Below, in pieces: positions 63,618 through 64,000 of a DNA stretch of 64,000 bases (position 1 is its first letter; the number at the start of each line of letters is the position of its first letter). Position numbers and translations under genes: made by a program. The notes under the pieces were generated by a model. It saw only the letters and a program-made list of their open reading frames with translations. It was not told where the DNA came from and made no database searches. Source of the stretch: Pseudoscleropodium purum (taxonomy: Eukaryota > Streptophyta > Bryopsida > Hypnales > Brachytheciaceae); assembly GCA_963969395.1 (NCBI GenBank), contig OZ017799.1, positions 11,286,501 through 11,350,500 of the forward strand. Direction: 5' to 3'.

Positions 63618-64000
63618 CATATTAGAGATGGCCCAAAAAACAAGTTTTCCAGGTGCCTTCCGGAAATAAAGACCTAGCTAGGTCCGGTATAGATTTGAAG
63701 GTCTGATTGAGCCATTGAATCTGAGCTAATATCACTGAAATCCGCCATTTAACAAACACGAGAAAGAAATTAGTTACTAATTGACACCTTCTAGGAACCC
63801 CCAAAAGTATAAATAGAAATGCAAATGTCAATGTCAATTAAGTTTAATTTAGGTACGTACAATCAAATCTATTTAATCAATCACGAACTTCTTAAGCCTG
63901 AAAATCTTAGCTTAGCAAGTCCCTTGACAGAATAACAATGACCAATATTTATATTCTACTTTGGTAGAGATTGCTCAATAGAGTGACCTACACATCAAAT
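63618..64000. other. Right edge, no supported feature
   Basis: Short random frames only. Confidence 0.4.

Overview
The window is visibly AT-rich nuclear DNA from a land plant and consists mostly of transposable-element debris and tandem repeats. The most informative gene is a partial, intron-free terpene synthase of the microbial type (MTPSL) at the left edge. From family knowledge, MTPSL genes occur in non-seed land plants (liverworts, mosses, hornworts, ferns, lycophytes) and not in seed plants. This, together with plant-type Copia, hAT and CACTA-like elements, points to a bryophyte or a fern/lycophyte; I cannot narrow it further. There are no operons, CRISPR arrays or recognisable rRNA or tRNA genes.

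Layout. 1-1.0 kb: MTPSL gene (minus strand, C-terminus beyond the window) with a TATA box, then a 307-bp inverted-repeat MITE. 2-5.4 kb: featureless AT-rich DNA. 5.4-12.5 kb: a decayed multi-exon gene (or two) of unknown family on the minus strand, hit by two related GC-rich hAT-type mini-elements with perfect 8-bp target duplications and separated from its possible 5' exons by a 96-bp-unit satellite. 13.4-16.1 kb: a decayed transposase-like gene on the plus strand. 17-25 kb: dispersed repeats, a palindromic ~95-bp tandem array, a second MITE copy and duplicated fragments. 25.7-32.5 kb: a small spliced host gene interrupted in its last exon by a complete but inactivated 6,002-bp Ty1/Copia element (163-bp LTRs, CCTTC target duplication, tRNA-Met primer site). 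33-42 kb: dispersed repeats and a 640-bp ATTT microsatellite. 39.3-49.8 kb: a decayed CACTA-like transposase gene lying between two inverted ~0.9-kb repeats. 50.4 kb: a 410-bp hAT-type element. 51.2-56.6 kb: remnants of an unknown spliced gene and of a hAT transposase gene. 58.7-60.4 kb: a C-rich degenerate tandem array followed by a purine tract and a putative LTR. 60.4-64 kb: little of note.

The terpene synthase is the only segment that looks intact as far as it can be seen. Nearly every other coding stretch carries in-frame stops or frameshifts, so the window is best read as a terpene synthase gene at the edge of a transposon graveyard. The value of the rest lies in clean insertion structures (target duplications, exons whose frame is recovered across an insertion), unusual arrays, and two poorly known gene families (5.4-12.5 kb and 13.4-16.1 kb).
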